This document shows, piece by piece, positions 1 to 10,420 of a DNA stretch of 64,000 bases (within the stretch, counting starts at the first letter, position 1; the number at the start of each line of letters is the position of its first letter). Under the pieces are notes generated by a model, which ran no database searches, was not told the DNA's origin, and worked only from the letters and a program-made list of their open reading frames with translations. The position numbers and the translations under genes were made by a program. Where the stretch lies: contig MU006225.1 in NCBI GenBank assembly GCA_010093685.1, positions 440,507 to 504,506 on the forward strand, written 5' to 3'. The DNA comes from Ophiobolus disseminans. Taxonomy: Eukaryota > Ascomycota > Dothideomycetes > Pleosporales > Phaeosphaeriaceae.

Positions 1-1290
1 CAAGCAGACGAGGCTCTGCTTGTCGCACAAGGCGCGGCACCTATCCGCAGGAGAAACTACCTTCTTCCCGAATACCATGGCGACCGCAACGCACCGTGGC
101 ATGACCTTCCGGCCGCATACATGCTCGAGCACATGATCCAAGCCCCTAATAAGCCTATCAACCCTCGTCGTATCAAGGTTGCAAAACTCGACAAGAAACC
201 AGTGTCGCCTCACGTGCGCAAGCTGCTTGACAACTACTTCGAGAACATCGACCTGAAGTACGTGCCTACTGGTGACAATCCGACGGGCGAGACAAAGAGG
301 CACAAGCTTTGGCTGGATCCCATGGGACAGCTTGTCAAGCAAGAAAAGGAGACTGGCGAGACAAGCACCGTCTGCAATGGCTACGGCTGGTCGACGAAGC
401 TCTGCCAGGATATGCAGAAGGACGGTGTACCTGAGACCATCCAGAAGGCGCGTGAGGAGGCACAACGCGAGGAGAAGATGGAACGACCAGCACCTCAACA
501 GAGAAGGAGCGAGCGTCGCGTGTCTCCACCCCTTCGGCGAGGCCGCCCATCGTCTTCAGACTCAGAGTACGGGCGGGGTCGCGGCAGACGGAGCCATAGC
601 CACCACTCGTCGAGGTCATCTTCTTACGACAGTCGTCAGAACAGCCGCTCGAACGGTCGTAATCACTCGCGAAGTCGCCGCCATGTGTCACCAAGAGGCC
701 AACGCAGGGACTCTGATGGTCGCGGACGCAATTACAACGACAGAGAGCGGGATCATGCACGTCCCCCGCCGAGGCCGTATGGCAGAGATGAATCGAGCTC
801 GGGACAGCAGTGGACAGGGCCTCCGAAGCGCAACTCGCCCATCAACGCCGGCAACAGCCAGTATCCTGCACCGCCTCGAAACTTCAACCAAGGCTTCTCG
901 CAACCGCCGCAACCGCCATTCAGTGCGCTGCCGTTTCCTCCCCCACCAGTGATGCCAAACCAGTTCCCTGGACAGTTCTCCACGCAAGCGTTCCCACCAC
1001 CTTTCCCACCAGGAGCCTTTCCGGGTAACGTGCCACCACCTCCTCCTCCGCCCAACTACAGCGGAACGTATCCGCCTCCTCTCCCCAATATGACTGCGAT
1101 GCCGAACAACCAGTACAACTTTAACGGCAATCAAATGGGAGGGAACGTACACGGGAGCAACTATGGTCAGGGTCAGGGCAGCTTTCGTGGCGGAAGGGGC
1201 GGGTTTAGGGGCAATTTCCAGGGTAGTGGGAGCAGCAGCAGAGGTGGATATGGCGGCCAGCAGCGTGGGCAGCGAGGTGGTGGGTGGTAG
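1..1290 (+). CDS. C-terminal part of an RS/RGG-rich, probably RNA-associated protein (5' truncated by window edge)
   Basis: The frame is open from base 1 to the TAG at 1288-1290, giving 429 residues of a protein whose start lies outside the window. The first ~130 residues are ordered-looking and mixed in composition (YLLPEYHGD, PWHDLPAAYMLEHMI, PINPRRIKVAKLDKKP, HKLWLDPMGQLVKQ). After that comes an Arg/Ser/His-rich stretch with SR and RS dipeptides, then a Pro-rich part with runs of prolines, then a Gly-rich RGG/FRGG tail (SFRGGRGGFRGNFQG). RS plus RGG composition is typical of splicing or mRNP proteins, so an RNA-related nuclear role is inferred. I do not recognise the family; a CID/SURP-type splicing-associated protein is only a vague possibility. 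Overlapping open frames on both strands across this GC-rich segment are shadows. Confidence 0.75.
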   Translation, partial: QADEALLVAQGAAPIRRRNYLLPEYHGDRNAPWHDLPAAYMLEHMIQAPNKPINPRRIKVAKLDKKPVSPHVRKLLDNYFENIDLKYVPTGDNPTGETKRHKLWLDPMGQLVKQEKETGETSTVCNGYGWSTKLCQDMQKDGVPETIQKAREEAQREEKMERPAPQQRRSERRVSPPLRRGRPSSSDSEYGRGRGRRSHSHHSSRSSSYDSRQNSRSNGRNHSRSRRHVSPRGQRRDSDGRGRNYNDRERDHARPPPRPYGRDESSSGQQWTGPPKRNSPINAGNSQYPAPPRNFNQGFSQPPQPPFSALPFPPPPVMPNQFPGQFSTQAFPPPFPPGAFPGNVPPPPPPPNYSGTYPPPLPNMTAMPNNQYNFNGNQMGGNVHGSNYGQGQGSFRGGRGGFRGNFQGSGSSSRGGYGGQQRGQRGGGW

Positions 1291-1514
1291 ACTATTTGAT
1301 GACTTGAGATGTCTTAGACAAAGTGCTTGCGAAGTGCAGGCAAACAATGTACGACGGATGAAATTATAGTGCACCTCTAGCCCAAGCGTGCCTGTCCCAC
1401 AGGTCTATTCAAGCGTGCTGCTTTTGTACACCATTTCTCTCTCACCTGCAACGCGGTACGCGTCGCGTCTCCTCCTCGGCGCCCTATTGGTCCTCGGCTA
1501 CTGCCGCAATCACC

Positions 1515-1624
1515 ATGTCTCCCAGCACCACGCAACCCTAGCGCAACCAAACCGACAATCACTTGGGCTGACGATGGCTATGTTGAACAGCTTCAACACC
1601 AACTCCAGCGGTCGGGCCGCGTAA
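1515..1624 (+). other. Upstream start with a stop codon that a +1 shift would bypass (N-terminal extension of the chromodomain gene)
   Basis: An ATG in a good context (ATCACCATGTC, ATG at 1515) encodes MSPSTTQP and then meets TAG at 1539-1541. Skipping the T at 1539 leads into AGC GCA ACC in the frame of the downstream gene, which stays open for 28 codons (including ITWADDGYVEQLQ) up to its ATG at 1624. That frame has no stop back to 1380 and no ATG of its own. A separate short frame (ATG at 1574) ends at TAA 1622-1624, overlapping the downstream ATG. No GT-AG intron fits between 1515 and 1540. Either the sequence has a one-base error, a ribosomal +1 shift occurs at CCC-TAG, or translation starts at 1624. 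Confidence 0.5.
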
Positions 1625-4600
1625 TGGCTCCGCCAAAGCGAAAACATCCTTCAGGACGGTCGACCAAAGTGAGCAAACGACCCAAGTACGCCGAATCCAG
1701 CGACGACGAGGCGTCACCCACCAAGCAGCTGTGGGAGGCCGTGTGCATACTACAGGAGAGGCGCGTGGGTCGCAAATTGCAGTACCTGATCCAATGGAAA
1801 GGGACTGACCCTGCTACGGGACAAGACTACCTGCCGACGTGGGAGCCAGAGCAGAACCCGAACGAGGACCTGCTCACGTCGTGGATACGCGCAAAGGCAT
1901 CGAGACCCGAGAAGAAGCCGCGGCGGCAGGCTCGTCCAAGCCGCAAGTCGCGTATCGTCGAACGCAGCTCGGCGCCATCGACGGCACCTTCGCACGCCTC
2001 GACACCCCATCGCGAGAGCCCGATACCGCCCGTCGAAACACCCACACCCACAGCCGCAAGCCGCGCTCAGGCAGACGTCCGGGTACAGGTCCAGCCACCC
2101 GGCGACTTCGACCCGGACGAGTACGAGCGCTATTCGCAGCTCGCCGCCTCACGCTCGCCTTCCCGGCCGTCGGATACCCAGGGGACCGACCTCGACAGCT
2201 CCCAGCTGTTCGCTGCAGGCGCAGATTCAACACCCCATTACGACGCCTCGCGCGTCGTGCAAGACTCGCAGAGCTCGGCCGGAGAGGGCAGCTTCGTGCC
2301 GCCGACACAGCAGACAACTAGCACGACTCAGCAGAGCTCCCCTGCCGACGGCACCCAGGAGGACGTCACAGAAGACTCGGTGCGTTTCCGTAGTGCACGT
2401 GTCGAGACCGACGTGTTTGCTAATGGCACTCTGCAGGGCCTCCTTGAGATCGTGCAAGAAGCCGCCTCGTGCGCACATTCGCCCGCGAGATCTATCCCGG
2501 AGACCGTCTACGATACTGCTGCCGAATCTCAGAGTCAGCTTGCGCAACATATTGTGTCCACCACACCATTGACCTTACAGCAGGCTGGCAGCCAAGCCGA
2601 GCATCGGGCAGGTTTAACCGAGCATTCGGAACCAGACGAGACCGCCCAATTCCCATTCCTCTCTCCACACCCACTTCACCACTCACAGACCACTGCGCAG
2701 ACCACGATAAGCCAGTCTCTCCGCGAGGAAATCGAGCATCCCATCCATAGATTTAACGCGCCTACCGACATCGGTGCGCTTGAGCAAACGGGGCAACAAG
2801 ACGCTCTTCCCAAAGCGACTAGTGCTATCAGTCCAATCCTAGCCTCATCTCACAACGAGCATCAACACTCACAGGCCAAAGACTCTCTCCTGGTGGCTTC
2901 GACTCAAGTGCAGGACGACGAGTTGCTCAGCGAGTTTCTCGAGCCAGAGTACATCTGCAGCCAATCGCCGACTGTTGCGCAGCTGGTTGCGATTGAGCAA
3001 GAGACAGTGGTACAATCGACCTACGCATCACACAACGTCGAAGAAGAGGCTGTGCGACACTGGGACTTTGCGCTTGAGTCACAGCCGCCTGGATCAACCG
3101 ATCAGTTGACCGCGTCTCGCGAGCAGAACGCGCAAATCGTGCATCCCAATAACGACCTTAGTACGCAAGATCTGATCGAGAGTATACAGCCCAGTATCGA
3201 ACAGCCCAGTATCGAACAGCCCAGTATCGAGAAAGAAGACGGCCCAGGGCATTCTAGTCCCGCTTCGCGGCACGACTCCTCTCAGGATACACCCGAGCCA
3301 CCACCGAATTCAATCGACCACAGCTCGTCCCCGATTCCACAGCCTCCAAGCCATTCGCTTGGTACGTTGGAGTCACAAGTGCCTACCCGGCCTCGAACGC
3401 CTGTTCCTACTTCGTCACTGTCTGTCATGGCGAGCCAAGACACAGGGAAGGCGGTGGAGCAACGAATGAAGGACCTACTAGCCGAAAAGAAAGCTCAGAA
3501 TCCTTTCACTCCCACGAGGCGGATGCGAAAGTCTGCCTTCTCACCATCCACATCAGCGACGCCTGCAGGAAGTCCAAATCCAGTCACATCAAGCAGGCGG
3601 TTGCTCAGAACCGGTGCATCACCATCAGCTGCAGCAGAAGGCACCCGGTCACCGTCCACTGTCCCGGACCGGTCACCTGCTCCACCAGCACCAACTTCAT
3701 TGCGGACTGTCGCGCTCACCCATGCTAGTCAGCCACTTGCCGAAGAGACGCGCGAAGAAACGGCCAAAGCTCTAAGTGCAAGCCCGCCCCCTGAAGTCGT
3801 CCCAGAGATAGCTCCAGTAGTGCCCGCCATCGTCACTACCGAGCCAACTGTACCAGATGAAGTCTCCACAGATGATATGGAGCTGAGCGAGGTCGACATT
3901 GATGACGACAACGATACTGCGAGCTTGCTCAACGACGACTTGCAGCTAGCGCCAGAGGAGTATATCGTACCCCTCTTCATTGAGGGTCGACAGAGCGACA
4001 TGTACTCTGCGTACATGAATCAGAAGATTGGATTACTTGACGCATTTGTGAAAGATGTGGATGGAGTGCAAACCATTGAGCAAGTCGAGGAAGTGTTATC
4101 TTACTTCAAAGCCATCGAAACACATATCGACTTGGTCTTTGCCGAAGCCGGATCAGCGCCCGATCATGCAATGGATTCAGCGACCCAGGTAGAATTTGCC
4201 GCTCAATTCGGGATGGAAAATTCCGCCAAGTTCAGGTTCCTGCACTGGCTTTTCCACACTTTGCGTAATCATGAAAAGCACGTTGTGCTCGTGGTTGAAG
4301 AGGACAGTGACAAGATCTTTGACATTATGGAGACGTTTTGCAAGGCAAATTTTATTCACTACAGCATGCCGACAAGAGGGTTGGAAGCAGACCCAGCAGA
4401 CTTCGAAGGTAACTTATTGGTGAGCATCTTCCCGAGCAGTACGTCGCCGATCATAAGGCCTGCCAATCTGATTGTGTGCCTGGACGGGGTACAGGATGCT
4501 AGCCACATTCGGCAGAAGCATTGGGCTGCGAACCCTGACGTGGAGGTTGTACCCATTTTGCATCTTGTCATCCCGCGGACCGTTGGCCACATCGAACGAT

Positions 4601-5808
4601 ATCTGTCATCATCATTAGACAAGAGGCAACGCATGCACACAATCTTTGCTAGCCTAGCGCAAATGCGTGGCGAGCTCGGCCGGCCCATTGACGAAAACAC
4701 GCCACGAGCACCTCGAGCCGCTTGTATAGTGGCTGATTGGCTTATTGCAACTCACGATGATCGAGGCTCGTTACCGCTCACCTCCATTGGCAGTGTCAAA
4801 GACGTCATCGAATACCAGACGCAAGGATCGCAAGCATCAGTCACATCGCCAGTGCCAGAGCGAGCAAAACGCCCCCATGACGATGAAGAGCTTGATCCAG
4901 CGAAGCGGATGCGATTTACTCCACAGCCACAGCCACAGCCGACTTCGGGGTTAAGTATCAACGAGATCGAGAACGAGATCACTCGTGTAAGCGACTCAAT
5001 GCCTGGCACAGCTACAGATAATGCTTCAATGCTTCAAGCCCAGCTAGTGCGCATTGAGGAAGCATATCGGACGGAGCGTGCTGCCCGAGAAGCTGAAAAG
5101 GCCCAGTTCGCCGAGCACGAGGCCATGTGGGATAGACAGCAGACTGTACATGAAGATCAAGTCAAAAAGTACCGCCTGTTGCTCGGCAAGCAAACAACGA
5201 CGGAACAACAGCTTGAAACCACAATGAAAAACAACGAGACCCTCCGGGAGCGCCTTGCAACTCGTACTACAGACATTCACACTTTAACCTCCCAGCTCGA
5301 CCAACAGCGCACAACTGATCTCCTCTCAGACGATGCCAAAATCGCGGAGATCACGCGACTCAGAAAAGATCTCGCTCTCGCAAACGAAGAGAAAATCCGA
5401 GCGCAAAAGGCGCAAGAGTCGGTGGACAAAATGCTCGACTACACAAAAGAGGAGTATAGAAAGGCTTCCGATGCTGCTGGCACTTCCGCTTCGCTCATCG
5501 CGTCGCTGGAAGCCCAGAATGCCCAGCTTGCACACGCTGCGTCCGGTCAGCCAGCTACCCTCAAGAAAATGCACCTTGATCGACAATACGAGAATCTGGC
5601 ACTACAGTTGAGGAATTCGAAGGCGGAGAACATGACACTGAAAAAGGCGTTAGCGCAGAAGGAAGACGAGTTGCAGAGGGCAAGGTTGAGTGGTGAACGG
5701 ATGGGAGTGCGCACGAGAGGAACAAGCGCGACACCTCAGCCCTCAAAGGTGAGATCTCGGGCGGCGAGTCCGTCGGGTGGGCGGTTGGCGAATTTGAGGA
5801 ATGGGTAG
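1624..5808 (+). CDS. Chromodomain protein with HDA2/3-like region and C-terminal coiled coil (CDP-2-like heterochromatin factor)
   Basis: The single long frame codes for 1394 residues from the ATG at 1624. Residues ~35-90 form a chromodomain (LWEAVCILQERR, LQYLIQWKGTDP, PTWEPEQN), with Trp residues at the positions where the methyl-lysine cage is normally built. A long low-complexity, Ser/Thr/Gln/Pro-rich linker follows. Around residues 790-1060 lies a folded segment (YSAYMNQKIGLLDAFVKDV, FRFLHWLFHTLRNHEKHVVL, LIVCLDGVQDASHIRQ) resembling the HDA1-complex subunit 2/3 domain. Residues ~1130-1370 are strongly heptad-like coiled coil, ending in a basic tail. In Neurospora the chromodomain protein CDP-2 works with HDA-1, HP1 and CHAP in the HCHC silencing complex; this architecture fits that role in the nucleus. 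The start is uncertain because an upstream frame may add about 36 residues. The assignment to CDP-2 is by architecture only. Confidence 0.85.
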   Translation: MAPPKRKHPSGRSTKVSKRPKYAESSDDEASPTKQLWEAVCILQERRVGRKLQYLIQWKGTDPATGQDYLPTWEPEQNPNEDLLTSWIRAKASRPEKKPRRQARPSRKSRIVERSSAPSTAPSHASTPHRESPIPPVETPTPTAASRAQADVRVQVQPPGDFDPDEYERYSQLAASRSPSRPSDTQGTDLDSSQLFAAGADSTPHYDASRVVQDSQSSAGEGSFVPPTQQTTSTTQQSSPADGTQEDVTEDSVRFRSARVETDVFANGTLQGLLEIVQEAASCAHSPARSIPETVYDTAAESQSQLAQHIVSTTPLTLQQAGSQAEHRAGLTEHSEPDETAQFPFLSPHPLHHSQTTAQTTISQSLREEIEHPIHRFNAPTDIGALEQTGQQDALPKATSAISPILASSHNEHQHSQAKDSLLVASTQVQDDELLSEFLEPEYICSQSPTVAQLVAIEQETVVQSTYASHNVEEEAVRHWDFALESQPPGSTDQLTASREQNAQIVHPNNDLSTQDLIESIQPSIEQPSIEQPSIEKEDGPGHSSPASRHDSSQDTPEPPPNSIDHSSSPIPQPPSHSLGTLESQVPTRPRTPVPTSSLSVMASQDTGKAVEQRMKDLLAEKKAQNPFTPTRRMRKSAFSPSTSATPAGSPNPVTSSRRLLRTGASPSAAAEGTRSPSTVPDRSPAPPAPTSLRTVALTHASQPLAEETREETAKALSASPPPEVVPEIAPVVPAIVTTEPTVPDEVSTDDMELSEVDIDDDNDTASLLNDDLQLAPEEYIVPLFIEGRQSDMYSAYMNQKIGLLDAFVKDVDGVQTIEQVEEVLSYFKAIETHIDLVFAEAGSAPDHAMDSATQVEFAAQFGMENSAKFRFLHWLFHTLRNHEKHVVLVVEEDSDKIFDIMETFCKANFIHYSMPTRGLEADPADFEGNLLVSIFPSSTSPIIRPANLIVCLDGVQDASHIRQKHWAANPDVEVVPILHLVIPRTVGHIERYLSSSLDKRQRMHTIFASLAQMRGELGRPIDENTPRAPRAACIVADWLIATHDDRGSLPLTSIGSVKDVIEYQTQGSQASVTSPVPERAKRPHDDEELDPAKRMRFTPQPQPQPTSGLSINEIENEITRVSDSMPGTATDNASMLQAQLVRIEEAYRTERAAREAEKAQFAEHEAMWDRQQTVHEDQVKKYRLLLGKQTTTEQQLETTMKNNETLRERLATRTTDIHTLTSQLDQQRTTDLLSDDAKIAEITRLRKDLALANEEKIRAQKAQESVDKMLDYTKEEYRKASDAAGTSASLIASLEAQNAQLAHAASGQPATLKKMHLDRQYENLALQLRNSKAENMTLKKALAQKEDELQRARLSGERMGVRTRGTSATPQPSKVRSRAASPSGGRLANLRNG
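3187..3231 (+). repeat. Three tandem 15-bp units inside the chromodomain gene
   Basis: The unit CAGCCCAGTATCGAA occurs three times head to tail (the last copy ends in G). It encodes QPSIE repeated in the disordered linker. The length is a multiple of three, so copy-number change would not disturb the frame. Confidence 0.9.
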
Positions 5809-7461
5809 GCAGGGATGTGGAGGTGAGGTAACGTGTCCATGATTTTCGGGTTTGGGGGATGATTTCGTTTCTGGTTTTCTAGATCTTGTGTACAGGCCTC
5901 ATTGGGCATGCACTTCACGTTGATGGAATTTCTAGCTAGGAATCTGAACTTGACATCTAACAGGTGAAACAAATCATGATTACCTGGTCATTAACATATA
6001 TCTGAATTTAATGCACTTCCACCTTACATTGCATCATAATTCCACATCATGTATCGAATCACTTATAGCAGTCAATCAAGCCAGCTCTCCTCACTCCGTT
6101 TGTTCTCGAATTATTTCAATTATGTGTATTTGTTCTGGTCGGCCGCGTCAATGGATCTAGCATCGTTGATCACATTTCGGTATGAGGGTGCTGCGCAGCC
6201 TATGGAAATCGCACTTTCCCTTTGGCGATTGTAACATGGAGTATATCATCAGGACTCTCAAATCTGTCCCTCGTACGTGAAACAAAACATTTACGGCTGA
6301 TACTCTCGCAGTTTTATGCACACGTATGGCCAAAACCCTTTGTGACCGTTTTATGTGGAAAACAACAACACAGTTGTTGAAGCTGCGCGTTGGAAGTACA
6401 GCTTCTGCCTAGGGCTGGGAGAATATGACATTATATCAGTGTTGGGCGAAGCGTATGTGCGTGTAGTAATAATATACCCAACCTAAGAGCCTTTCTATTG
6501 TCTTTGGGTATGAAGTCAATCATCTCATCGTGACGATGCCTGAATGTGCAGCTTATCTATCTGTCTCTTTGTACCAGTACAACGATCGGCTTTACTTTTG
6601 TCTTGTGCGACAACGTTGTTGCTGCCTTGAAACCCTTGGTGGCCGAGGCTCGGTGCATGAAACCGCATAGCATGGAACATCTGCTTGCCGGGTTCCACTG
6701 CATATTTTATTGGTCAGAGCTCGATTATGCTACTGCCTGCCAGATCATTGATCTTGCAAAGCATTGGTCAAGAGAAGGCACTCTCTCTCTCCAGAATCAC
6801 TGCAATTTGTTCGTGGAAGCGAGTCCGTCTTTGATGTGGCGCACCCTGCATGAATATTCCGCACACGAGGGAGGTATACCTGATTGATGACAGTTTTGGC
6901 ATTTCCATGCTTTTAGGTGTATGGTACAGGTGTCATGCCGCAACTAAAAACTAGAAATTCGTGGCCGTAGGGGACGAAGTGGGCCGCCTAAGAAACGCAC
7001 CAAAAAGGCTCTACAGTTCCCTGTCACAAGGACGTATCCAAAGCGAGTTGGAAAAATCCCCCATAGAATCCAAGGAAATAAGTAGTTGTACAGTTATTAT
7101 CAATACAAAACGCCGCTCGCAACGGATGCTAGAAGATGGGAATATGAGATGATCATGTCGGTTCGTCGTAGAACAGATGCTTGGTAGTGTTGAACGCATT
7201 GTATGACTTTGGAGCATATTTGCAGCGTTACAGCGTTCCATGTAGCCAATGAACATGCCGGGGACCCTTCCATAACATTTTCGCGTGATGGTCCGATTTT
7301 CAAGCGCATATGCGGCGCCAGTGCCACATTCCCGAAAGTGGCACGATGGTTGTGTGTCCAAACAAAATACACTTCGTTGGAACTGAATAAGAAAGACCAA
7401 AACTTGATGCTTTTCGACGTAAACATGTTGGTAGTTTCAATAGCTCGTGTGGCTCACGTAA
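5809..7461. other. Intergenic region between two convergent genes
   Basis: This AT-richer 1.65 kb separates the stop of the chromodomain gene from the stop of the Zn2Cys6 gene on the other strand. It presumably holds both 3' UTRs. An open frame of 113 codons at 6546-6887 (+) has no recognisable domain, an unremarkable start context and no intron signals; I do not call it a gene. Confidence 0.6.
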
Positions 7462-10420
7462 CTACTGTGAGCGACTGGTAATCTGTGCGACGGCATCAAA
7501 CAACAGCTGGTCATCTGCTCCATAGACTATGTCGTCGTTGCCAAAAACTGTTTCCAGGCTGTCGTTGATCTTCCAGAACTGTCCATAGCTGCCATTTCTC
7601 ACGCCTTCTCCTTCTTGTACGGCGATCTCCGTGAGCTGTTTAATCCTGTTGGACACTGCCTTTTGCTGGGCTCGTGCTGAAGCCCAAAAACCCGCAAGTT
7701 CGTCAATGCATGACGCCGTGGTACCGACGGTTTCGATAAGATTTGCCAGAGTCGAGAAGGTGCCGGCAGATGTGAGCACGTCAATGGAGAGCATAAGTGC
7801 ATAACCAGGAAAAGGTGTCGAAAATAGGAATTCTGGCGTGGTGCTCGAGTGCAGGCGTTGTTGGCGGTTCACTGGGGCCAACGAATGCATCATGGACAAG
7901 AAATTTGATGCATGGCGAAACGAGTGCTCGACATTGCGACGTATCTTTTCGGTGGGCATCGCATTAATGCGGACATGGCGATTGAGTCGGATAATTGCCG
8001 CATGGTACAGAGCGTGGAGAGAGACGAAATTGCCTGCAAAGCCCTCTGTTATACTGTTATCGAGATTTTGTGGGCTGTACTGAAGGTTCGATGGTAACAT
8101 GGCGTGCCAAGCATCTAGCTTCTCATATGTTTTGGTGTAGAACGCTTCATAGTGTCGCTCGTAACTGTTTGTAGGCCGGCGGGTGGCACGCCCCGTGAAC
8201 GTCAGTACTTCTCCCCAAAGAGCTGATATCAAGCAGAGGTAAGCCATATGTCCTAGCCGAGGCGGAGGAGTCATTTGTCCACTCAGAAGTTCCTCGTCGA
8301 AGTAGGGGGTATCGCAGGGCGTTGACGCTTCGTACATGTCGTCCGGGCTGGGAAGCCGAATGTATGTATCCTCCATGCTGATGGCGAATAGAGTGCCACC
8401 GAAGAAGCCATTGTACCGCTGCCGTTGTATTAAATTAAGGGAAGAGGTCGTTTTCGTCACGTCGTAACTTACATCCATCAGTAACCCAGACCAGAAAGTA
8501 CGGCGGCAACATTCTTCGTAGGTCCAGCGGTCAAATCCAAAATCCAATTCCGGGGTACTTTCTGCCAGTTCTTGCACGCCCTCCTCAGTGTTGAGCCTCA
8601 GCGCGCTAATCGCACGAAGACCGGCGCCACAGAAGTCCCATGCTTCTTGTGACTTTCCTCGTGCAAAAAGATAGAGAGCAAGCATCAGCCGACTTTGACA
8701 CAATTGCAAACTGAATTTACCAAAGCGCTTCTCCGCTGCATGAGAAGCCACAGCCGCAAATCGTTTTCCCAGTGCCCGTTTGTCGGGGTCATTTGAGAAC
8801 AGTGAGCCCATGGCAAGAACGGTATACAAGAGCATCAGATGATCTTGGTTCTTCTCGCGGTTGGACTCCACCCAACCAATGAATGGCCTGCGTGGAAACA
8901 TGCCGTAGGTCGCCCGTCCAGCGTGAAGGAAATACAGGTCCAGGAGGTGTATCGTAAGCCTGGGGTCTGTTTCATAAGGATCCTGCTCCCATTGGATAGC
9001 AAGCTGATCCTGATATGAGCCTCGTCTGAAGTCATCCATGCCCTGGTCGTTCCCAGATCCGCTCCAATCGGAATCCATGGAGTGAACCGACATATCTCTT
9101 GATGGTGCAATGGATGTAAGTCGAAAGTTTCGAGATTTGAAGGGTGTGCCAGCGTTCCAGGATTCGACCTTTCTCGAATATTCTCGTAGCTCTCCGGGAG
9201 CTCTGATTCTGTCGGGACCGGTTGCAGGATTTAGAACTTCTGACGACGCGTTCTTAAACAAGGGCACGGAAGCTGAAGGTGAAGTCTCTCCGGACGCATT
9301 GCTAATGCCCGCTTGGTTGAGGCCACTGCTAGTGGTCAGTATTTGTCATTGAGTAATACAGTCGGCAAGATTGCTAAGTCAAACCAGTTAAGTTAATGCA
9401 CGCGGCGCTTGTATGAGGGAAGTTGAAGGGTGGGGGCTTGGCAAGGACATACCCTCTGCACACTCGTTGTGACTTCGCGCACTGATGGCATTTTGGGTAG
9501 CCTGGCTCGCACTTGATTTTCTTCTCGCGACAGGTAAGGCATGCCTGCGCAAGTCGCTTGCGTGGTTTCCCGGCCTTTGTGATACCCCAAGACGGATTGA
9601 CGGGTTCGCCGTCAATGATAGCTCGACAATATGTGCCATCTTCGTAGATATAGCATAGCCCTTCGCCTGGCATATCGCGCTGCCCAACACATCGTGATGA
9701 TCGCACCGGTGCACGAGACGAACCGTCAATGCGTCGTCTTATAGGTCTGCTAGCGTCACCAAGATCTTCTTGGACCGCTTGATTGTTCCGTATTATCGCT
9801 GGATCAGAAGCTGTTGACTGCGTCCGAAAAGATGCGCCCATTTGATCATGACGGGAAGGATATGCAAAGCTGCCGCGGCGTTGAAGCTCTGCTTGGCTGG
9901 CACTGAACGCTGAGCTAGGCACTGAGGAAGCTGCAGATTGCGTGTCGGTGGTGTTGGTGGGAAGGGACTGACGATGGTGGTATGGTGTTTGAGAAGCGAT
10001 AGCATTATGTTCGGAATACCCGTGAGCGTGACTGTCGAAGTCATGCCGTCTTTTCAAGGTTGGGCTGGCAGATTCGTAGCGAGTAGAGATGCCGTGCGCA
10101 TACTGAGCGCTACCTAATCGCAATGGTGGATCAGATGATTTCTTGTCGAGTAGTTCTGGTTCCAAAAGGGTGCGAAGACTCGGTAGTTGCTGCGCATTGT
10201 GCTGGCCTCCACTAGGATCCCTTGGGCGAATGTGTTGGCCTGGAGCGAGAATCTCGGGCCGAGACGATAAAGCATGAGTAGCTGAATATGGATTGTAAGA
10301 TGGTGGAGGCCCCGGATGCGAGGGGATGCTAGGCGGACGACTCATGTTGAGGAGCATGGCAGTGGAAGTGTGTAAGTCTTGATATTCGCCCCTCGGAGTG
10401 GGATGGCTTCCACGGTACAT
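7462..10420 (-). CDS. Zn2Cys6 transcription factor with fungal_trans domain (Pro1/RosA/NosA type)
   Basis: Three exons are inferred: 10420-9453, 9325-8473 and 8418-7462, giving about 925 residues. The N-terminal ~270 residues are disordered. A zinc cluster sits at ~294-321 with exact CX2CX6CX6CX2CX6C spacing (CLTCREKKIKC ... CHQCAKSQRVC), preceded by EGLCYIYEDGTYCR and VNPSWGITKAGKPRKRLA. That pre-cluster sequence resembles the Pro1/RosA/NosA developmental regulators of sexual fruiting. The middle exon onwards carries the fungal_trans region (RTFWSGLLMD, RYNGFFGGTLFAISMEDTYI). Intron 1 (9326-9452, GTATGT donor) ends at a tandem TAGCAG acceptor, so isoforms differing by one Ser are possible. 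Intron 2 (8419-8472, 54 nt) is a multiple of three without stops and was recognised because it interrupts a conserved stretch. The ATG at 10420 is used; a GTG lies five codons upstream. Further 5' exons cannot be excluded. Confidence 0.88.

Noticed and set aside
272..1374. Several long open frames on both strands over the RS/RGG-rich gene
   Set aside because: GC-rich repetitive codons open all frames; only the frame open from base 1 shows RS/RGG design.
6546..6887. 113-codon open frame between two convergent genes
   Set aside because: No domain, weak context and no intron or composition support.
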